In this document: positions 8,852 to 19,510 of the stretch, piece after piece
Position numbering within the stretch: position 1 is the first letter of the stretch
Layout of the letters: each line of letters begins with the position of its first letter
Source: Pseudomonas kribbensis
GTDB lineage: Bacteria > Pseudomonadota > Gammaproteobacteria > Pseudomonadales > Pseudomonadaceae
Direction of reading: 5' to 3'
Assembly: GCF_003352185.1 (NCBI RefSeq)
Contig: NZ_CP029608.1
Coordinates: 5,560,501-5,624,500, forward strand
Length of the DNA stretch: 64,000 bases
Made by a program: the position numbers and the translations under genes
The notes under the pieces: generated by a model
What the model was told of the DNA's origin: nothing
The model's input: the letters and a program-made list of their open reading frames with translations, nothing else
Database searches by the model: none

Positions 8852-9307
8852 GTGCACAAGGACGTTTCAAAATTGATAACCCACCTCATGAATTCACGCC
8901 TGACATCTGCTGCCCTGGCAACGACTGCATACCTCAGCCTGACAGCATGCGTGGGAATAGGCGTTTCCCTCCCTGAAAAAACCACACTCAAAACCGACGC
9001 CTACAGAGTACAAAACTACCGCTCGACTCCCCCACAGATCACCAGAACAGCAAAATCGACACCTGTCCGAGAATGGTGCGGAATTACCGTCTGGGCGCTG
9101 GTAGTTCCGGTGCCATTGAAGCTGCCGGTGTGCACGTCGTACTCCGAGCAATCCTTCGGCAAAGACGAATTCGGAAACGAAGCCGTTCTGCTCAACACCG
9201 AGCAAGAAGTGCCATCTCCGCTATACGCTTGTGGCCCATTCATGGTGCTGGGACCCATCGTTCACGGATATGAAGGCAATGCACTGTGCGGCGTTTTCCC
9301 CAACTGA
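8852..9307 (+). CDS. Small putative lipoprotein of unknown function
   Basis: 151 residues from a GTG start at 8852, chosen because an AAGGA ribosome site lies 6 bases upstream; an ATG at 8888 with no clear ribosome site gives a 139-residue form. Either way, a hydrophobic signal ends in a lipobox, LSLTAC, so the mature protein should be lipid-anchored. The remainder has four further cysteines (in REWCG, LPVCTSY, LYACG and ALCGVF) and no family I recognise. The stop lies 1 bp from the stop of the convergent magF. Confidence 0.65.
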   Translation: MHKDVSKLITHLMNSRLTSAALATTAYLSLTACVGIGVSLPEKTTLKTDAYRVQNYRSTPPQITRTAKSTPVREWCGITVWALVVPVPLKLPVCTSYSEQSFGKDEFGNEAVLLNTEQEVPSPLYACGPFMVLGPIVHGYEGNALCGVFPN

Positions 9308-9308
9308 C

Positions 9309-10121
9309 TCACGGATAGCTGAACGACTTCACCAACGTCAATTCCCCCACCGCCCGCATCGGCACCACGAACGTTTCCATCTTTTCGCTCGGCGTCCCTT
9401 CTTCGGTAATCACCGTCACCTGCGCGGTAGTCAGCGGCTGTACCGCCTCTTCCCCACCTTCGTCATCCCCGCGATAACCACCGCCGAAGTAGTTCACATA
9501 CACCAGATACTGCCCCTTGATCGGCGCCGGCATGGCGAAGATTTCCGGGCCGTAACCGGTGGTCACGTCGACATCCAGCGCGGCGCCGTTGGGGGCGACG
9601 CGGTCGCCGTACCAGATGTGCGCGCCGTCAGGTGTGATCAGGTGCAGGTCGAGGTCGGTGCCGTCGCTGTCCCAGGACAGCAGCACGCGCAGCTTGGCCG
9701 GGGTGGCGCCGCCGTTGGCGTTGAGGAACTGGGTGCGGTGGCGTTGCTGGCCGTCGGGACTGCGGACTTCGACGCTGTTGCTGCCTTTGGGGAAGGAGAA
9801 CGGGCGGTCGAAGCGGCCGCTGTCGTCGATTTTCAGCGGCATGCTGACGCCGTTAACGATCAGCCGGCCGGGCTCTTTGCTTTTCGGTGTGGCTTTGATT
9901 TCGCCGCTGATGCGCGCGGTGTTGGCCTGGCCGACCGGGGTGTTCACCGAAGAGGCCGGGTAGTTGACGGTCTGGCGGAAGCTTTCACCTTCGCCCTCTG
10001 GCGCGCCGGTGCGCCAGCCGCCGACCGGGGTGTCGAGTTTGACGCTGTCGGCGGCCATCGCCATCGGCCATGCATTGAGGGCGCAGAGCAACAGCAAGAC
10101 CTGTGGATAACGGAGTGTCAT
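9309..10121 (-). CDS. magF: DUF2135 (YfaP-like) exported protein MagF
   Basis: 270 residues with a signal peptide (MTLRYPQVLLLLCALNAWPMAMA). The DUF2135 domain occupies the C-terminal half: LSWDSDGTDLDLHLITPDG and PAPIKGQYLVYVNYFGG. It is a paralogue of the first gene of the operon (18707-19510): both open with PVGGWR, share GSNSVEVRS, and end with a strand pair and a V/L-K-S/T-F-x-Y tail. It is the last gene of the six-gene macroglobulin operon. The extracytoplasmic role is unknown. Letters mag follow the P. aeruginosa operon order as I remember it. Confidence 0.85.
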   Translation of the reverse strand: MTLRYPQVLLLLCALNAWPMAMAADSVKLDTPVGGWRTGAPEGEGESFRQTVNYPASSVNTPVGQANTARISGEIKATPKSKEPGRLIVNGVSMPLKIDDSGRFDRPFSFPKGSNSVEVRSPDGQQRHRTQFLNANGGATPAKLRVLLSWDSDGTDLDLHLITPDGAHIWYGDRVAPNGAALDVDVTTGYGPEIFAMPAPIKGQYLVYVNYFGGGYRGDDEGGEEAVQPLTTAQVTVITEEGTPSEKMETFVVPMRAVGELTLVKSFSYP

Positions 10122-10124
10122 GGT

Positions 10125-11744
10125 CTATTCCAGCAAAAGGTGACGGGCGAGCCCTTCGATGTAGGTTTCATCCTGGCCGTTGGGGTGTGCTTCAAAGGCC
10201 AGGTGCAGGTATTCGTGAGTCAGGTCGAGGCGGTCCTGCAACGACAGCACGCCGCGTACGTAGATGCGCTGGCGTTCGCGGTCGACGAAGGGACGGCCGA
10301 ACGCGAGCTTGCAGACGGCGAAGGTGCTGACTTCGTTGTAGCCGGTTTCGCTTTCCAGCCTTGGACGCCAGCCGCGCCGTTGTTTTTGCAGCCAGTCTTG
10401 CGCGGCGGGCAGCGCTTCGCAGGACGCCACCGGGTTGTCCCAGCGACTGAGGCTCGCGCGCGGATAGGCGTGCAGCAGAATCGCGTCGTAGCGCTGGCCG
10501 GCATTGGCTTGTTCGACGGCTTGTTGCCAGGCCAGTTTGTCGGGGCCGGGTTGATCGGAGTGATAGGTGACGGTGCTGCCGGCCAGCACCAGATCCGCCG
10601 TCCAAGCCGCGATGTTGCGCGACTCGACAGAGGCTGGACGCGGTGCGACCCGCTGGCGGGTGCTGCTGTCGTCGATGCTCAGACATTCGCCGTTGCGCGT
10701 GGCGTTTTGCAGCAGATACGTGCGGATCGCCACGGCCAATGCTTTGGCCGCTTCGGCGGGTTCCGGTTTGGCTTCGCGCTCCAACACCCGAGCGACGTAT
10801 TCTTCGCGATCCAGCCGCGCCACAAGCTTGTCGTTGAGTAGAAACAGTTCGCCATCGCTGTGGATATCCAGCGCATTGCCGTTGGCGAATTCGACGCGGT
10901 AATCACCCTGCAACGGGCCCGAACCCGCCACCCGATCACCGGCCAGAACCCGGGTAACGGGATAACGCGAAAACAGACCGACCTCGACACATCGCCCCGC
11001 CTCCGCCGGCCATGACGCGGGCAACACCGTCGCCAACGCCGAACCGTAATGCCGCAAAACCATCTGACTGGTGCCGCGACCGCCGGCCCAGATCGGCGAG
11101 CCATCCGCCGTCCAGCCAGCAAAACCGCCCTGACGTGATTGCGGATCCTGATCGCCGAGCCAGCTCCAGGTTTTCACCCGCAAGCGCCCGCCAAGTTCAC
11201 CGACGACATTGCCGTCCGCCGCGTTCAGCACCACGTCGAGCAGCACCCGGCGCAGCTGATCCTGAGCCGGCAACCAGGATAAAACCTTCAGCAAGTCAGC
11301 CACGGACACCCGGGTAGCCGGCTGCACCGATGGCAGGTCCAGCAACCACGACGGCGCCTGTCGCGCCTGCCAATAGGATTTCCAGTCGCCAGCGGTTATG
11401 CCCAGCCGCGCCGGCTCGAAATACAACCCGCAGGATTTCACCAGCGCCTGATCACGCTCGATCTTGCCGCCCGCGGTGCAGCAATAGACTTCTTCCTTCG
11501 ACTGCCCGCGGCACTCATACGCCGGCTCTTGCGCACCGGTATCCACCAGCCAGGCGTAGACAAACACCTTCCACAGACTGCCCAGCGGCGTATCCAGCGA
11601 CGACGGCAACGGCTCGCGAGCGGTCAATTGCGTGGTGCTCAACGACAGCAACTCGCCTTTGTAGGCCACGCGCAGCGGTTCATCCTGCGCCGTCGCCAGC
11701 GCAGGAATCACACACAACATCAGCCACAGCAGCGGCCGGTTCAT
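10125..11744 (-). CDS. magE: DUF2300 (YfaQ-like) exported protein MagE, multi-domain peptidoglycan-enzyme candidate
   Basis: 539 residues with a signal peptide (residues 1-19). Three motif regions are visible. Near 55-60, GSLWKVF gives the SxxK arrangement (Ser56, Lys59) of penicillin-binding and beta-lactamase folds, with a possible KTG-like KTW at 191-193. Around 328-347, EPAEAAKALAVAIRTYLL closely resembles the SpoIID core that includes its catalytic Glu. At 510-514, HEYLH is a zinc HExxH motif, with Glu530 in ETYIEGLARHL as a possible third ligand. The start at 11744 follows the magD stop by only 1-2 bases. The motif assignments are my reading; the family itself is listed as a domain of unknown function. 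Confidence 0.8.
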   Translation of the reverse strand: MNRPLLWLMLCVIPALATAQDEPLRVAYKGELLSLSTTQLTAREPLPSSLDTPLGSLWKVFVYAWLVDTGAQEPAYECRGQSKEEVYCCTAGGKIERDQALVKSCGLYFEPARLGITAGDWKSYWQARQAPSWLLDLPSVQPATRVSVADLLKVLSWLPAQDQLRRVLLDVVLNAADGNVVGELGGRLRVKTWSWLGDQDPQSRQGGFAGWTADGSPIWAGGRGTSQMVLRHYGSALATVLPASWPAEAGRCVEVGLFSRYPVTRVLAGDRVAGSGPLQGDYRVEFANGNALDIHSDGELFLLNDKLVARLDREEYVARVLEREAKPEPAEAAKALAVAIRTYLLQNATRNGECLSIDDSSTRQRVAPRPASVESRNIAAWTADLVLAGSTVTYHSDQPGPDKLAWQQAVEQANAGQRYDAILLHAYPRASLSRWDNPVASCEALPAAQDWLQKQRRGWRPRLESETGYNEVSTFAVCKLAFGRPFVDRERQRIYVRGVLSLQDRLDLTHEYLHLAFEAHPNGQDETYIEGLARHLLLE

Positions 11745-11745
11745 G

Positions 11746-14700
11746 TCAGTTGACCGTGACCTGGCCGAGGGCGGCTTTCGCTTCCTGGGCCTGATGCTGC
11801 GGCGCGTAGACCTGAGTGAAACGCACCGGCGGCAAGTTGAACTGGCCCTTCTGCGAGAAGCGCACCAGATGCCGCAGACGCAATTCACCGCTCAGCGCAT
11901 CCACCGGCACGGCGTAGGCCAGTTGGCCCGGTTCGAACCGCGCTTTCTCCAGCGCGGTCGGCTCGGTGCCGTCCTTGCCCTGCAACTTGATGCCCCACGT
12001 GGTGCGCTCGACATCGGCGCCCGGCGGCAGCGGCACTTCCAGCATGCCGTAGCGCAGCGGTTTCGGTGCCTTGCTGGTGAGGATCACTTCGTCCAGGTAC
12101 AGGCTGTCGCTGGACAACGGTTTGGTGCCGACCGGCTCCAGTTTGAAGGTAAAGGCTTCGTCACCCGGCACCAGACGCGACAGGCGACGGGTGATGGTCA
12201 CCGCCATCGGATCGACCGCCGGTTGCTGGGTCTGGAAACTCAGCGCCGCACGCAACGGACGCTCCTGAGTGCCCGACACCGACAACACACTCGGCACCGA
12301 CGCAGCACCCTGCCACGTCCAATACATCTCGCCGGTCGCGCCGTAGTTTTTCTTCCAGCCTTCGCCCGGCGCCAGCGCGATGGTCGGCGACGCCTGGGCG
12401 ATGCTGCGTTGCAGCCAGGTCAGCGCCAGCGCACGCTCGAGGGTCGATTGCTGCGGCAACAGGCGTTGCAGCAGCGCTGACGCACGGGCCTGATCGAACG
12501 GTTGCAGCGACAGGTTCAATGCTTCGACAAACGGTTGAGAGCTGACGGCCAAACGCTGTTGCGCAGCGCCCAGCTGACGATTGAACGCATCCGGCAGAGC
12601 GACTTTCGACTGGGTCGCCAGCGAGGCGGTCAAAACCCGCGCCGCCGCCAGACCGAGCGCCGAATCCGGATCGCTCATCACCAGGCTGTCTTCACCGTCG
12701 TCCATCAGGTTCGCGGCATTGCCTTCCCCGGCCTTGGCCAGATCCTCCATCAAGCCGCTGAGCAGCGTGTTGACCGGCAAGTGCATCTGCTTGGCGAACG
12801 ACAGAATCAGCGCCCGTTGCAGCAATGGCGTATTCGGCGCCTGCTTGGCGTAGACCTCCAGCACCCGCTGCCAGTGCTCCGGCGGCAGGGTCAGTTCCAG
12901 CACCTGGCTGGCGTTCCAGTCGGCGTAATAGGCGTAAGCGGTGAGGAACGCATCCGGCTCGCCGTCGAAGCCCCACCAGGTGAAGCTCGCCGACGGCCCG
13001 GCCATTTGCACCAGACGCAGACGGCTGTTCTGCATGATCAGGCGCAGGCGATCGCGAATCTGCGGGCTCGACGCCAGCGACGGATAAGCGATGCTCAGCG
13101 GCAGCAAGCGGCTGGCGGTCTGCTCGACGCCGCCGTACGGATAGCTGAGCAGATCGTCGAGGGCCGAACGGAACAGCGCTTGCGGACTGTCATCCAGACG
13201 CAGGCGAATGTCGGTGGCATCCGCCGGCAGAGTCAACGGCGTGTCGCCGCTGGCCACGTCGAGGCTCTGAGTCTGCGTCACTTGCCAGCCTTCTCCGGTC
13301 GCGGTCAGGCGCACAGTGAGGGCGTCGGCGGTTTTGCCGTCCTGCACCAGTTCGGCCGTCCACTCGCCAGTGGCCAACGCAAATGCCGGCAGCGGCAGGT
13401 AGTTGATGCCGTTGTTGAGGGTCACCGGCAGGCGCTGTTCAGCGCCGGCGTAGTGCGTCACCAGTTCAGCCTTGACCGGTTTCTCGGCCTGGCTGAAGGC
13501 GAACACGCCGAGTTGCGGCTGATCGCCCTTACGGAATTTGCTCGGTCCGCTCCACTTCAGGTACAGCGGTTTTTCCGAGCGGACGAACTGCTTCTTCTGC
13601 CCGACCTGACCGTCATCGGCAATCGCCCGCGCGGTGATGCGCCAGCGGGTCAGCGAGTCCGGCATCTTGAAGGTGAAGCGAGTCTTGCCGTCGGCATCGG
13701 TCAGCAACTCTGGCTGCCACGCGGCGGTGTCGACGTCTTCGCGACGCGGCCGCTCCAGCACTTTTACCCCGCGTTCACTACGATTGGCCTTGCCCGGCGC
13801 GCCGGGGCTGCCCGGCAATGCCACGTCGTAACTGATGAACGACAGGCTGGCGCTGGTGCGCACGTTGTTGCGGCGCGGGTGGTAGAAGAACTGGTCGATG
13901 GTCGGCGCGACTTCCGGTTGCAGCGCGTAGACCATTTCGTCGACCACGCTGACCGTCAGGTGCGCCGGTACAGCCTTGCCGGCGAACTGCGTGGTCAGGT
14001 CGACCGTCACGGTATCGCCCGGCTGATAGGTCTCTTTGTCGGTCTTGATCGCCACGTCGATCTGCGGCGCGACGACTTTGATCCCGGCGTTCTGGAAGCT
14101 GTACTGACCGCCCTTGGTGTACAGCACCGAGAACGTCAGGTTCGGCGCGAAGTTGTCCTTCACCGGGATGCGAGCGCGGTATTGGGTTTCACTGAGTTTT
14201 TCCAGTTTCAGCCAGTCGCCGCCCTTGGCCAGCAGCGCGGTGGCTTCAACCTTGTCGCGTTCCAGCGACAGCAGCGCATCGCTGACCGGCTCCGGGAACG
14301 TGATCAGCGCCAGTGCTTCGTCGCCAGCCTTGTACTCGGGCTTGTCGAGGACGATTTCCACGGTGCCCGGCACGGCCTTGACGCCATCGCCGGTAACGGA
14401 ATGACCGGTGCCGCCAAGCACCCGGCCGAACTGATCCTTCAGCGACAGGTTGTAGGTGCCCGGACGATCGAACGTCACGCTGAAGCCTTTGTCATTCGCC
14501 ACCAGTTTGCCTTCGCCGGTGGTCTGGTCTTCCAGACGTACCCAGCTGTAGCCGCTCGGCACTACGGCCTGCGCCTGTTCGCTGCCGCCTTCGTTGGCGT
14601 AGCTGAACGCGACCTTGTCACCGACTGCGCTGAAACGCTGCGGCGCAGTCAGACGGAAGCTGGCGGCGCCACGGTCGATGAGGATTTCCTTGGTGGTCTT

Positions 14701-16311
14701 GACCCGGTACGCCGCGCCATCGCTGGCGAACACGGTAAGCATGTAGCGGCTCGGCTTGTCGGCGGCCGGCAGGTCGAGGGTCGCGTTGCCTTTGCTGTCG
14801 GTGGTCAGTTCGGTGCTGGTCAGTTCCACCGGGAATTGCCCGAGGTATTGCAGCTCGTTGTCGACCATCGACAGTTGCTGGGCGCGTAGGCTCAGGGTCA
14901 GCTTGGCGTTGGCCACCGGTTTGCCGTCCGGGTACAGCAGCACCAGGCTGCCCTTCACCGGATCGCCAGTGCGGTAATCCTGCTTGGCCAGATTCAGCGA
15001 GATTTCGAAGTGCGGCTTGATGTACTCGGCCACCCGGAACGCGCTGCTGTAGGCCTGATCCTTGTAGTTGAAACGCAGCTCATAACCACCGGCCACCGCG
15101 TTGTCCGGCAACTGGAAACGGCCCTGGGTGCCGGCCTTCGAATCGAGTTTCAGGTCGAGGCGCTGCAACTCGGTGCCGGTGGCATCGAGCACGCTGACAT
15201 TGACGTCCGCCGCTCCCGGCAATACCGAATCCCGTGCGTTCTTGAATTCACGTCCGACGATTTTCAGCGACACCCAATCGCCCGGGCGATACAGCGGCCG
15301 GTCGGTGAAGGCGTAGAGTTTGGTGTCATAGATTTCGCTGTCGTAATAGAAGTTTTCCGAGACGAACACCCCGCCCTCTTCGTCCTCGCCAATGACGAAC
15401 GAACGCTCCGGGCTGACATGTTTCAGGCGCAGCAGACCATCGGTGTCGGTGGCGCCGCTGCTCATCACGCCGAGGCCGTCGGTCCACAGCACATTGACCT
15501 TCGGCACCGAGCTGCCTTCGTGTTTGCGCGCGGCCCACACCAGCAATTCATCACCGGCAATCTTGCTCACCGCGACGGTGTTGGAAACGAAAACCATGGT
15601 GGTCGCGCGGTACTTGCCGATCAGCGCTTCGACCAGATACAGGCCCGGTTTCAGGTTGCCCAACGGGATGTACACGTTACCCGGCGCAACGCTGACAAAC
15701 TCGCTGGACGACCCGGCCAGATTGACCCCGGCCGGAGGCTGGATCGGCTTGGCCTGCCACAGCGGATAGCGGAACTGGCTGACCACCGGCAGGCCCGGAA
15801 TCAGAGCGAACTGCGGTTGCGCGTCGTACGGCGTCGGCGCGGCGATGGCGTTGCCCATCTTCAGTTCTGGCACTTCCTCGGTGACTTGCTGGCGCGACTC
15901 GTAGGAGAAGGCACGCTGCATCACCCGACGGGATTTGCGATACCAGTTATCCCATAGGTACGCGAGGGTGTTCGACAGTCCTTCGCCCTTGAACTGACCG
16001 TCGCTGACTACGCGGTGCAGGTTCTTCTGGCGCTTGAGGAAGTCCAGCGGCTTGTCGATCTTGTACACGCGAATATCGGCTCCGCCGTACGGTTCCATGC
16101 GGAAACGACGGTAGTCACGACCCGGCGCTTCGAGGCGCACCACCGCCTGCTCGTCGCTGGCGAAACTGCTGTCGGCCAACAGGAAGAAGCTTTCACCGGA
16201 CACCGGCGTGTAGCCGCTTGGCTCGACGGAGTCTTCGGCATTCACCGCCGAAAACGGCAGGGCTAACAGCAACAGAAAAGGCAGTAAACGCAGCATGCGG
16301 GCACCGGTCAT
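11746..16311 (-). CDS. magD: Bacterial alpha-2-macroglobulin MagD (YfaS-like)
   Basis: 1521 residues. A signal peptide ([25 protein letters not shown]) without a lipobox points to a soluble periplasmic protein. Macroglobulin-type blocks are evident: [48 protein letters not shown] and the alpha-domain [16 protein letters not shown]. At the thioester position, CxEQ is replaced by Gly1061-Val-Glu-Gln1064, so this is the thioester-less subclass, as reported for P. aeruginosa MagD. These proteins are thought to trap proteases in the periplasm. The ATG at 16311 overlaps the magC stop by 4 bp; an in-frame ATG at 16389 would extend it into magC. Confidence 0.93.
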   Translation of the reverse strand: MTGARMLRLLPFLLLLALPFSAVNAEDSVEPSGYTPVSGESFFLLADSSFASDEQAVVRLEAPGRDYRRFRMEPYGGADIRVYKIDKPLDFLKRQKNLHRVVSDGQFKGEGLSNTLAYLWDNWYRKSRRVMQRAFSYESRQQVTEEVPELKMGNAIAAPTPYDAQPQFALIPGLPVVSQFRYPLWQAKPIQPPAGVNLAGSSSEFVSVAPGNVYIPLGNLKPGLYLVEALIGKYRATTMVFVSNTVAVSKIAGDELLVWAARKHEGSSVPKVNVLWTDGLGVMSSGATDTDGLLRLKHVSPERSFVIGEDEEGGVFVSENFYYDSEIYDTKLYAFTDRPLYRPGDWVSLKIVGREFKNARDSVLPGAADVNVSVLDATGTELQRLDLKLDSKAGTQGRFQLPDNAVAGGYELRFNYKDQAYSSAFRVAEYIKPHFEISLNLAKQDYRTGDPVKGSLVLLYPDGKPVANAKLTLSLRAQQLSMVDNELQYLGQFPVELTSTELTTDSKGNATLDLPAADKPSRYMLTVFASDGAAYRVKTTKEILIDRGAASFRLTAPQRFSAVGDKVAFSYANEGGSEQAQAVVPSGYSWVRLEDQTTGEGKLVANDKGFSVTFDRPGTYNLSLKDQFGRVLGGTGHSVTGDGVKAVPGTVEIVLDKPEYKAGDEALALITFPEPVSDALLSLERDKVEATALLAKGGDWLKLEKLSETQYRARIPVKDNFAPNLTFSVLYTKGGQYSFQNAGIKVVAPQIDVAIKTDKETYQPGDTVTVDLTTQFAGKAVPAHLTVSVVDEMVYALQPEVAPTIDQFFYHPRRNNVRTSASLSFISYDVALPGSPGAPGKANRSERGVKVLERPRREDVDTAAWQPELLTDADGKTRFTFKMPDSLTRWRITARAIADDGQVGQKKQFVRSEKPLYLKWSGPSKFRKGDQPQLGVFAFSQAEKPVKAELVTHYAGAEQRLPVTLNNGINYLPLPAFALATGEWTAELVQDGKTADALTVRLTATGEGWQVTQTQSLDVASGDTPLTLPADATDIRLRLDDSPQALFRSALDDLLSYPYGGVEQTASRLLPLSIAYPSLASSPQIRDRLRLIMQNSRLRLVQMAGPSASFTWWGFDGEPDAFLTAYAYYADWNASQVLELTLPPEHWQRVLEVYAKQAPNTPLLQRALILSFAKQMHLPVNTLLSGLMEDLAKAGEGNAANLMDDGEDSLVMSDPDSALGLAAARVLTASLATQSKVALPDAFNRQLGAAQQRLAVSSQPFVEALNLSLQPFDQARASALLQRLLPQQSTLERALALTWLQRSIAQASPTIALAPGEGWKKNYGATGEMYWTWQGAASVPSVLSVSGTQERPLRAALSFQTQQPAVDPMAVTITRRLSRLVPGDEAFTFKLEPVGTKPLSSDSLYLDEVILTSKAPKPLRYGMLEVPLPPGADVERTTWGIKLQGKDGTEPTALEKARFEPGQLAYAVPVDALSGELRLRHLVRFSQKGQFNLPPVRFTQVYAPQHQAQEAKAALGQVTVN

Positions 16312-16946
16312 TGGGAGAGAAAGTTCAGTCGATAGACGCCGATGAAGTTGGGGTTGGCTGCGTCGGGTATCCATCGGGTGTCCTTCCATGTCATGAGTTG
16401 CTGCAGGCTTGCCGAACGCATGCCGTTGTCGGTTGGGGTGGTCGTGCCGGTGTGATAGGCGATGTAGCGGCCCATCCAGATCATCAGGTGCTGGTCATCG
16501 CCCTGATCGAAAAACATCAGATCGCCGGGCCGTGCCTGGGACACGTCGCGGCCGATCAGATGGCTGTTGAACTGAATCAGTTTGATCGCGTTGACGTAGG
16601 GGCCGACCTTGCCGCCGCCCTGCTGCCATTGCTGGGCGAACTTGCGTTGCTCGTCACTCAACGACAGCTCCGGCGGCAGGTAGCGGTTGGACACGCCGTT
16701 GCTGCGCAGCCATTTGTCATCATGGACTTTCAGCGCTTCGTTGGCGGCAAACCGCACCAACCCGGCACAGTCCTGCTGATACCAGCGCGGGCTCGGGCCT
16801 TTGCTCAACTGCTCCTGGGCGATGCGCACGAACCAGGCGCGAAAAACCTGAGACTGCGCAGGATCGAGCGCCGGCGCTTCGACCGCTCGGGCACCCGCGC
16901 TCAGTAACAGCGCGAGCAGGCCGAGGCTGCGGATCAATGCCGTCAC
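16308..16946 (-). CDS. magC: DUF1175 (YfaT-like) protein MagC with NlpC/P60-like triad
   Basis: 212 residues from a GTG start at 16946 that overlaps the magB stop (GTGA) and has GGAG about 11 bases upstream; an ATG at 16973 is the alternative. A signal peptide ([21 protein letters not shown]) precedes the mature part. The sequence shows the order typical of NlpC/P60 cysteine peptidases: Cys60 in [10 protein letters not shown], the PGDLMFFDQ strand, His153 in DQHLMIWMG and His165 in YIAYHTG. On that basis it may cut cell-wall peptides; the family is formally uncharacterised. It lies between magB and magD in the operon. Confidence 0.82.
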   Translation of the reverse strand: MTALIRSLGLLALLLSAGARAVEAPALDPAQSQVFRAWFVRIAQEQLSKGPSPRWYQQDCAGLVRFAANEALKVHDDKWLRSNGVSNRYLPPELSLSDEQRKFAQQWQQGGGKVGPYVNAIKLIQFNSHLIGRDVSQARPGDLMFFDQGDDQHLMIWMGRYIAYHTGTTTPTDNGMRSASLQQLMTWKDTRWIPDAANPNFIGVYRLNFLSQ

Positions 16947-18667
16947 AGCGCTTTCCACTCCAGCGGCAGCCATTGCCAGTGGCCGTCGGGCTCACTGCCT
17001 TCCGGCAAGGTCAGGGCGTATTTGCCCATGCCGCCGAGGGTGCGCAGTTTCGGGATCAGGTAGGTTTGCGCGGCGTTGTAGAACACCGGCTCCATGTCCT
17101 GCGGCAGGCTGTCGAGGGTTTCCTGTTGCATCAGTTGCGCCATGGAATCCGGGCCGAAGTAGATCGGCATCAGCACGTCCTTCGGCAACACATCGGCCAT
17201 CGGCGGGAAGCGTTTGTCGAGGGTACCGAGGGCCTTGTCGACCAGTTTGTCGTCGAGGGAAAACAGCAGCGTCGAACCGTGACGCGCGAGGCTGACTTTC
17301 ATGAAGGCACGGCCGGTGATCGCGTCCGGGTTCTCGGCATCCTTGGCCGCGTAAGGGCCGAAGTTGGAGCTGACCTGACGCTGCCAGAGGTGGCTCTGGC
17401 CTTCCTGCTTCTCGACCACCGGGAACGCGTGGTCGTCGACCTTGCTTTCGTAGGCGCCGACCATCGAATCGAACAGCGTGCCGATATCAGCGTCGAGTTT
17501 GCCGCTGTCCTCGTCTTTCAGACTGGCCACCAGCAACGGCGTGTACAGCCGCGAATCGGCGTACCAGCACAGGCCCGCCGCGCCGGCCACGTGTTCGGTG
17601 AGTTTCTGCGCCACCGCTTCTTCGGCGCCGAGTTTCACCAGCAACGGTTTCTGCGGCTCGGCGGCCACCGGCAAGGTCACGCAGGCACTGGCGCCCAGCG
17701 GCATGGCTTGCCAGACCGGTTTGAAATCGAAGTCCGGCTGGTTGTCCAGTTCATCCATGGCCAGGAAGCTGTGCCAGCCCTTGTCGTCCATGTCGAAACG
17801 CAGGCCGGCGAAATTCGGGATGAAACGCTGATAACCCATGGCCAGGACGCTGGAATTGACCGACAGACGCTGCCTGGTTTCAGGCGTCTTGGCCGGCAGC
17901 CCGAACGCTTCGGGGAACAGTTTTTCGCCGTTGAGCAGCGCCGCCAAAGCCTGCGGCGAAACATGGCCGGACTCTTCGGAAGCGCCACTTTCCGGGTCGT
18001 AGAACTTGGCCGGATTCGACAGCACCACCAGTTTGTCGCCACGGGAGGCGAACAGCAGGGATTTGCTGGCGTTGTAGGTCAGTTGATACAGCGGCACGTC
18101 CTCACCGCCGACTTTCAGGGTGCTGAAGACGCTCAGTTGCGAATCGTCCAGAGCGACTTTCGCCAGCGGCTCCAGCAGCTTGGCCAGCCCGCCGCGATCC
18201 ATCACCAGCAGGAAATCCTTCAGGCGACCATCGGCGCCGCGCCACAGCGCCACGTCTGCCGGTTGATCGAAGAGCTGCTCGATCAGGCTGTCCTGCAGCT
18301 TCAGGTCATGCTCGTAGATGATCCGACGCAGACTGCCGATCAGCCCGAGGCGGTCGGCGTGGGTTTCGTAATAGAAGACGAAATCCTCGGTCAGCGTGGC
18401 CTTGAGGAACGGCACCGTCAGCAGGTCCTTGGGCAACTGGCTCAGGGAACGGGTTTCCAGCAGCGCATCCGGACGGCTCAGGCCGAGCTTGTCACTGGCC
18501 AGTGCCGCCGCCGGCACTTTGGGCTTGTGCATCAACCAGCCGAGCCCGCCCGCCACGCCGGCCACCAGGCACAGCCCGGCCACCAGCAACGGCCAGCGCC
18601 GGGAAGGTTTGGCGGTGGGTGCGGCGGTCGCCGGGGTCTCAGTGTTTTCGCTCATCTTCTCGCTCAT
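16943..18667 (-). CDS. magB: DUF2138 (YfaA-like) inner-membrane protein MagB
   Basis: 574 residues. A short cytoplasmic N-terminus is followed by one transmembrane helix (about residues 26-46, [20 protein letters not shown]), then a large periplasmic region with no enzyme motif I recognise. In P. aeruginosa the equivalent protein anchors the macroglobulin complex at the inner membrane (recalled, not tested here). An ATG at 18655 (second Met) is an alternative start. The stop overlaps the magC start, so the two are translationally coupled. Confidence 0.85.
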   Translation of the reverse strand: MSEKMSENTETPATAAPTAKPSRRWPLLVAGLCLVAGVAGGLGWLMHKPKVPAAALASDKLGLSRPDALLETRSLSQLPKDLLTVPFLKATLTEDFVFYYETHADRLGLIGSLRRIIYEHDLKLQDSLIEQLFDQPADVALWRGADGRLKDFLLVMDRGGLAKLLEPLAKVALDDSQLSVFSTLKVGGEDVPLYQLTYNASKSLLFASRGDKLVVLSNPAKFYDPESGASEESGHVSPQALAALLNGEKLFPEAFGLPAKTPETRQRLSVNSSVLAMGYQRFIPNFAGLRFDMDDKGWHSFLAMDELDNQPDFDFKPVWQAMPLGASACVTLPVAAEPQKPLLVKLGAEEAVAQKLTEHVAGAAGLCWYADSRLYTPLLVASLKDEDSGKLDADIGTLFDSMVGAYESKVDDHAFPVVEKQEGQSHLWQRQVSSNFGPYAAKDAENPDAITGRAFMKVSLARHGSTLLFSLDDKLVDKALGTLDKRFPPMADVLPKDVLMPIYFGPDSMAQLMQQETLDSLPQDMEPVFYNAAQTYLIPKLRTLGGMGKYALTLPEGSEPDGHWQWLPLEWKAL

Positions 18668-18706
18668 GTTCCCAAAGCTCGGCAGTTCATCCGTGGTGCG
18701 GGATGC

Positions 18707-19510
18707 TTAATAGTTGAAAGTCTTGACCAGCAGCAGATCACCGATGGCCCGCAGGGGCACGATGAACGTTTCGCGTTTTTCGTCGACGGTGTTTTCGTTG
18801 AGCACCAGCGTGATCTGCGAGGTGATGACCTCGTTCTGGTTGCTGGCCTCCTCGAAGTTATAGCCGCCGTCGCCGAAGTTGCCCCAATAGTTGACGTAAA
18901 CCAGATAGGTGCCATGCAGCGGCGCGGTCATGGTGAACATTTCCGGGCCGGGGCCGTCGACGCCGTCCGGGTCCAGACCGCCGCCGTTGGTCAACGCCGT
19001 GTGGGCGAAAAACGCATGCTGGCCGTCCGGGGTAATGATGTGCAGGTCGAGTTCAGCCTTGGGATCGTCCCAGCCGAGCACCACACGAATCCGCGCCGGT
19101 GTGCGCAGGTTGTTCGCTTCGTAGAACTGCACGCGCTTGAGCGACTGGCCTTCGGCACTGCGCACTTCGACGCTGTTGGAGCCGGCGCCGAACGCATAGG
19201 GCCGGGCGAAACGCCCATCGTCGTCGGTGTACAGGTTCAGCGGATTGCCGTTGACCGCCAGGGTGTGCGGCCCGCGCTGATTGCCAATGGCCTTGAGCTG
19301 GCCCTGAATCATCGTGCGATTACGCTGGATGCCGCGATCGATGGGCGGCGTGGGATAGGCGACTTGCGGGTTTTCACTGCGGTCGAGCAAACCGTTGTAG
19401 CGCCAGCCGCCCACCGGTTCCGACATCTCGGCGCTGATCGGATTGGTCTGCGCAGCCGACAGCGCCGGCACGCAGGCCAGGCCGATCAGCAGCAAAAGAA
19501 ATGAACGCAT
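18707..19510 (-). CDS. magA: DUF2135 (YfaP-like) exported protein MagA
   Basis: 267 residues, first gene of the leftward macroglobulin operon. The start at 19510 has a strong AGGAGG ribosome site 7 bases upstream. A signal peptide (MRSFLLLLIGLACVPALSAA) precedes PVGGWR, a GSNSVEVRS block and the DUF2135 core WDDPKAELDLHIITPDG with MTAPLHGTYLVYVNYWG. It is a paralogue of the last gene of the operon (9309-10121), so duplicated YfaP-like genes bracket the set. Confidence 0.86.
   Translation of the reverse strand: MRSFLLLLIGLACVPALSAAQTNPISAEMSEPVGGWRYNGLLDRSENPQVAYPTPPIDRGIQRNRTMIQGQLKAIGNQRGPHTLAVNGNPLNLYTDDDGRFARPYAFGAGSNSVEVRSAEGQSLKRVQFYEANNLRTPARIRVVLGWDDPKAELDLHIITPDGQHAFFAHTALTNGGGLDPDGVDGPGPEMFTMTAPLHGTYLVYVNYWGNFGDGGYNFEEASNQNEVITSQITLVLNENTVDEKRETFIVPLRAIGDLLLVKTFNY

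Noticed and set aside
12502..14889. A long plus-strand frame opposite magD
   Set aside because: Antisense to conserved macroglobulin domains; composition is that of a shadow frame.
16937..19504. An 855-codon open frame on the plus strand across magA, magB and magC
   Set aside because: No family motif or signal; it is the complement of three genes with clear signal peptides and conserved domains.
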